From Desulfobacteraceae bacterium (GTDB lineage: Bacteria > Desulfobacterota > Desulfobacteria > Desulfobacterales > JAABRJ01): a stretch of 5,274 nt of DNA. Below, piece by piece: positions 4,638 through 5,274 of the stretch (position 1 is the stretch's first letter; the number at the start of each line of letters is the position of its first letter). Made by a program: the position numbers and the translations under genes. The stretch lies in the NCBI GenBank assembly GCA_011390985.1, contig JAABRJ010000153.1:1-5274 (forward strand), read 5' to 3'. A model generated the notes under the pieces. That model saw nothing but the letters and a program-made list of their open reading frames with translations, was not told where the DNA came from and did no database searches.

Positions 4638-5274
4638 ATGAAGATTTCATCCAAAACAACGGCTGGTCTGCTGATGGGGGTCTGCTTGCTGGCGGTTTCG
4701 GCGCTGACCGCTTTTTCAGCTGAAGCGCCTGGCAGCGCGCCGGAGGGGAAAGCTGCAGTGGTGAACGGCACGGTCATTAGCCGGCAGGAAGTCGATAAGG
4801 AACTGGACGGCGCGCGCAGCCGCATGGCCGCCCAGGGACGGACATTGACGGACGCCCAATTGCCGGAGCTTCGGGAAAACATTCTGGAGGGCATGATCAC
4901 CCGGGAGCTGCTTTTCCAGCAAAGCGCAAAAGAGGGCATCAGCATCGCTCCTGAAATCGTGAAGGAGCAGTTGGGGCAGATCAAGGCCCAGTTTCCGGAC
5001 GAGGCTGCCTACCAGGCGCGCTTGAAGGAAATGGGGGTGACCGAGGCGGATATCTCCCAGCAGATTGTGCGCGGGCTTACCATCGAAGAGCTCATCGAGA
5101 CCAAGGTGGGGCAGAAAATCACGGTCAGCGAGGAGGAAGGCAAGCGCTACTACGAGGAAAACCCGAATTTTTTCCAGCAGACCGAACAGGTGCATGCGCG
5201 CCACATCCTGATCAAAGTGGCTCCCGATGCCGATCAGGCTGCCAAAGCCGAAGCCCGTAAATCCATCGAAGCGG
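4638..5274 (+). CDS. Exported PpiC/SurA-like peptidyl-prolyl isomerase, 3' end cut by window edge
   Basis: Probable periplasmic foldase for exported or outer-membrane proteins. Residues 1-30 are a signal peptide: KISSK, a hydrophobic core (LLMGVCLLAVSALTAF), then small residues with a likely cut after SAEA near residue 30. C16 lies inside the core without a proper lipobox, so I do not call a lipoprotein. The mature part opens with AAVVNGTVISRQEVDKEL (39-56), the usual start of SurA/PpiC N-terminal chaperone domains. A helical stretch follows (74-160), including NILEGMITRELLFQQ (81-95). A parvulin domain begins at QVHARHILIKV (184-194), where HARHILI is the hallmark. The frame is open to the window end (212 codons seen). 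AAAGGG (4627-4632) lies five bases before the ATG. SurA, PrsA and PpiD-like proteins share this plan; the C-terminus would decide, so no gene symbol is given. Confidence 0.92.
   Translation, partial: MKISSKTTAGLLMGVCLLAVSALTAFSAEAPGSAPEGKAAVVNGTVISRQEVDKELDGARSRMAAQGRTLTDAQLPELRENILEGMITRELLFQQSAKEGISIAPEIVKEQLGQIKAQFPDEAAYQARLKEMGVTEADISQQIVRGLTIEELIETKVGQKITVSEEEGKRYYEENPNFFQQTEQVHARHILIKVAPDADQAAKAEARKSIEA

Noticed and set aside
4390..4641. Plus-strand frame whose stop overlaps the ppiC start as ATGA
   Set aside because: It begins with TTG, has no good ribosome site, is Arg/Pro/Gly-rich and runs through the inverted repeats. The overlap alone is not enough.

Overview
The window looks like a chromosomal segment of a GC-rich sulfate-reducing or related member of the Desulfobacterota (former Deltaproteobacteria). 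The evidence is an aromatic amino-acid operon that opens with the archaeal-type enzymes ADH synthase and 3-dehydroquinate synthase II followed by a fused chorismate mutase/prephenate dehydratase (an order I recall from Desulfovibrio), a LarE-type sulfur transferase, a PpiC/SurA-like periplasmic foldase and a probable small selenoprotein. Assignments rest on reading translations by eye; no database search was possible.

Left half, minus strand (2673 down to 1): a promoter at 2645-2673 drives a leader that encodes a 28-residue peptide (2527-2613) with five Phe and five Tyr codons. It is followed by alternative RNA stems and a textbook intrinsic terminator (2463-2503) lying 36 bases before the first enzyme gene. 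This is a complete transcription attenuator of the pheL/trpL kind. It controls aroA' (ADH synthase, 1630-2427), aroB' (614-1606) and pheA (1-636, running out of the window). The first two enzymes make 3-dehydroquinate without DAHP synthase, and PheA takes chorismate towards phenylalanine. Sensing Phe-tRNA and Tyr-tRNA fits feedback on a shared aromatic route.

Middle, plus strand: larE (2828-3667) encodes a PP-loop sulfur transferase of the nickel-pincer cofactor pathway. It has the three cysteines expected of the iron-sulfur-cluster type, and no other lar gene is visible. It is followed by a small gene for a single-span membrane protein with a cysteine-rich tail (3745-3924), which contains a perfect 16-bp inverted repeat.

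Converging on it from the minus strand, with only 5 bases between the stop codons, is a short gene (3930-4088) that looks like a 52-residue membrane selenoprotein. An in-frame UGA at codon 30 is followed by a hairpin with an AGGU loop at the distance used by bacterial SECIS elements. A conventional ORF caller would truncate this gene to 29 codons or miss it.

Right end: 4089-4637 holds no convincing gene, but has several hairpins in what is probably the 5' leader of the last gene. That gene (4638 to the window end) encodes an exported PpiC-type peptidyl-prolyl isomerase/chaperone, cut off inside the parvulin domain.
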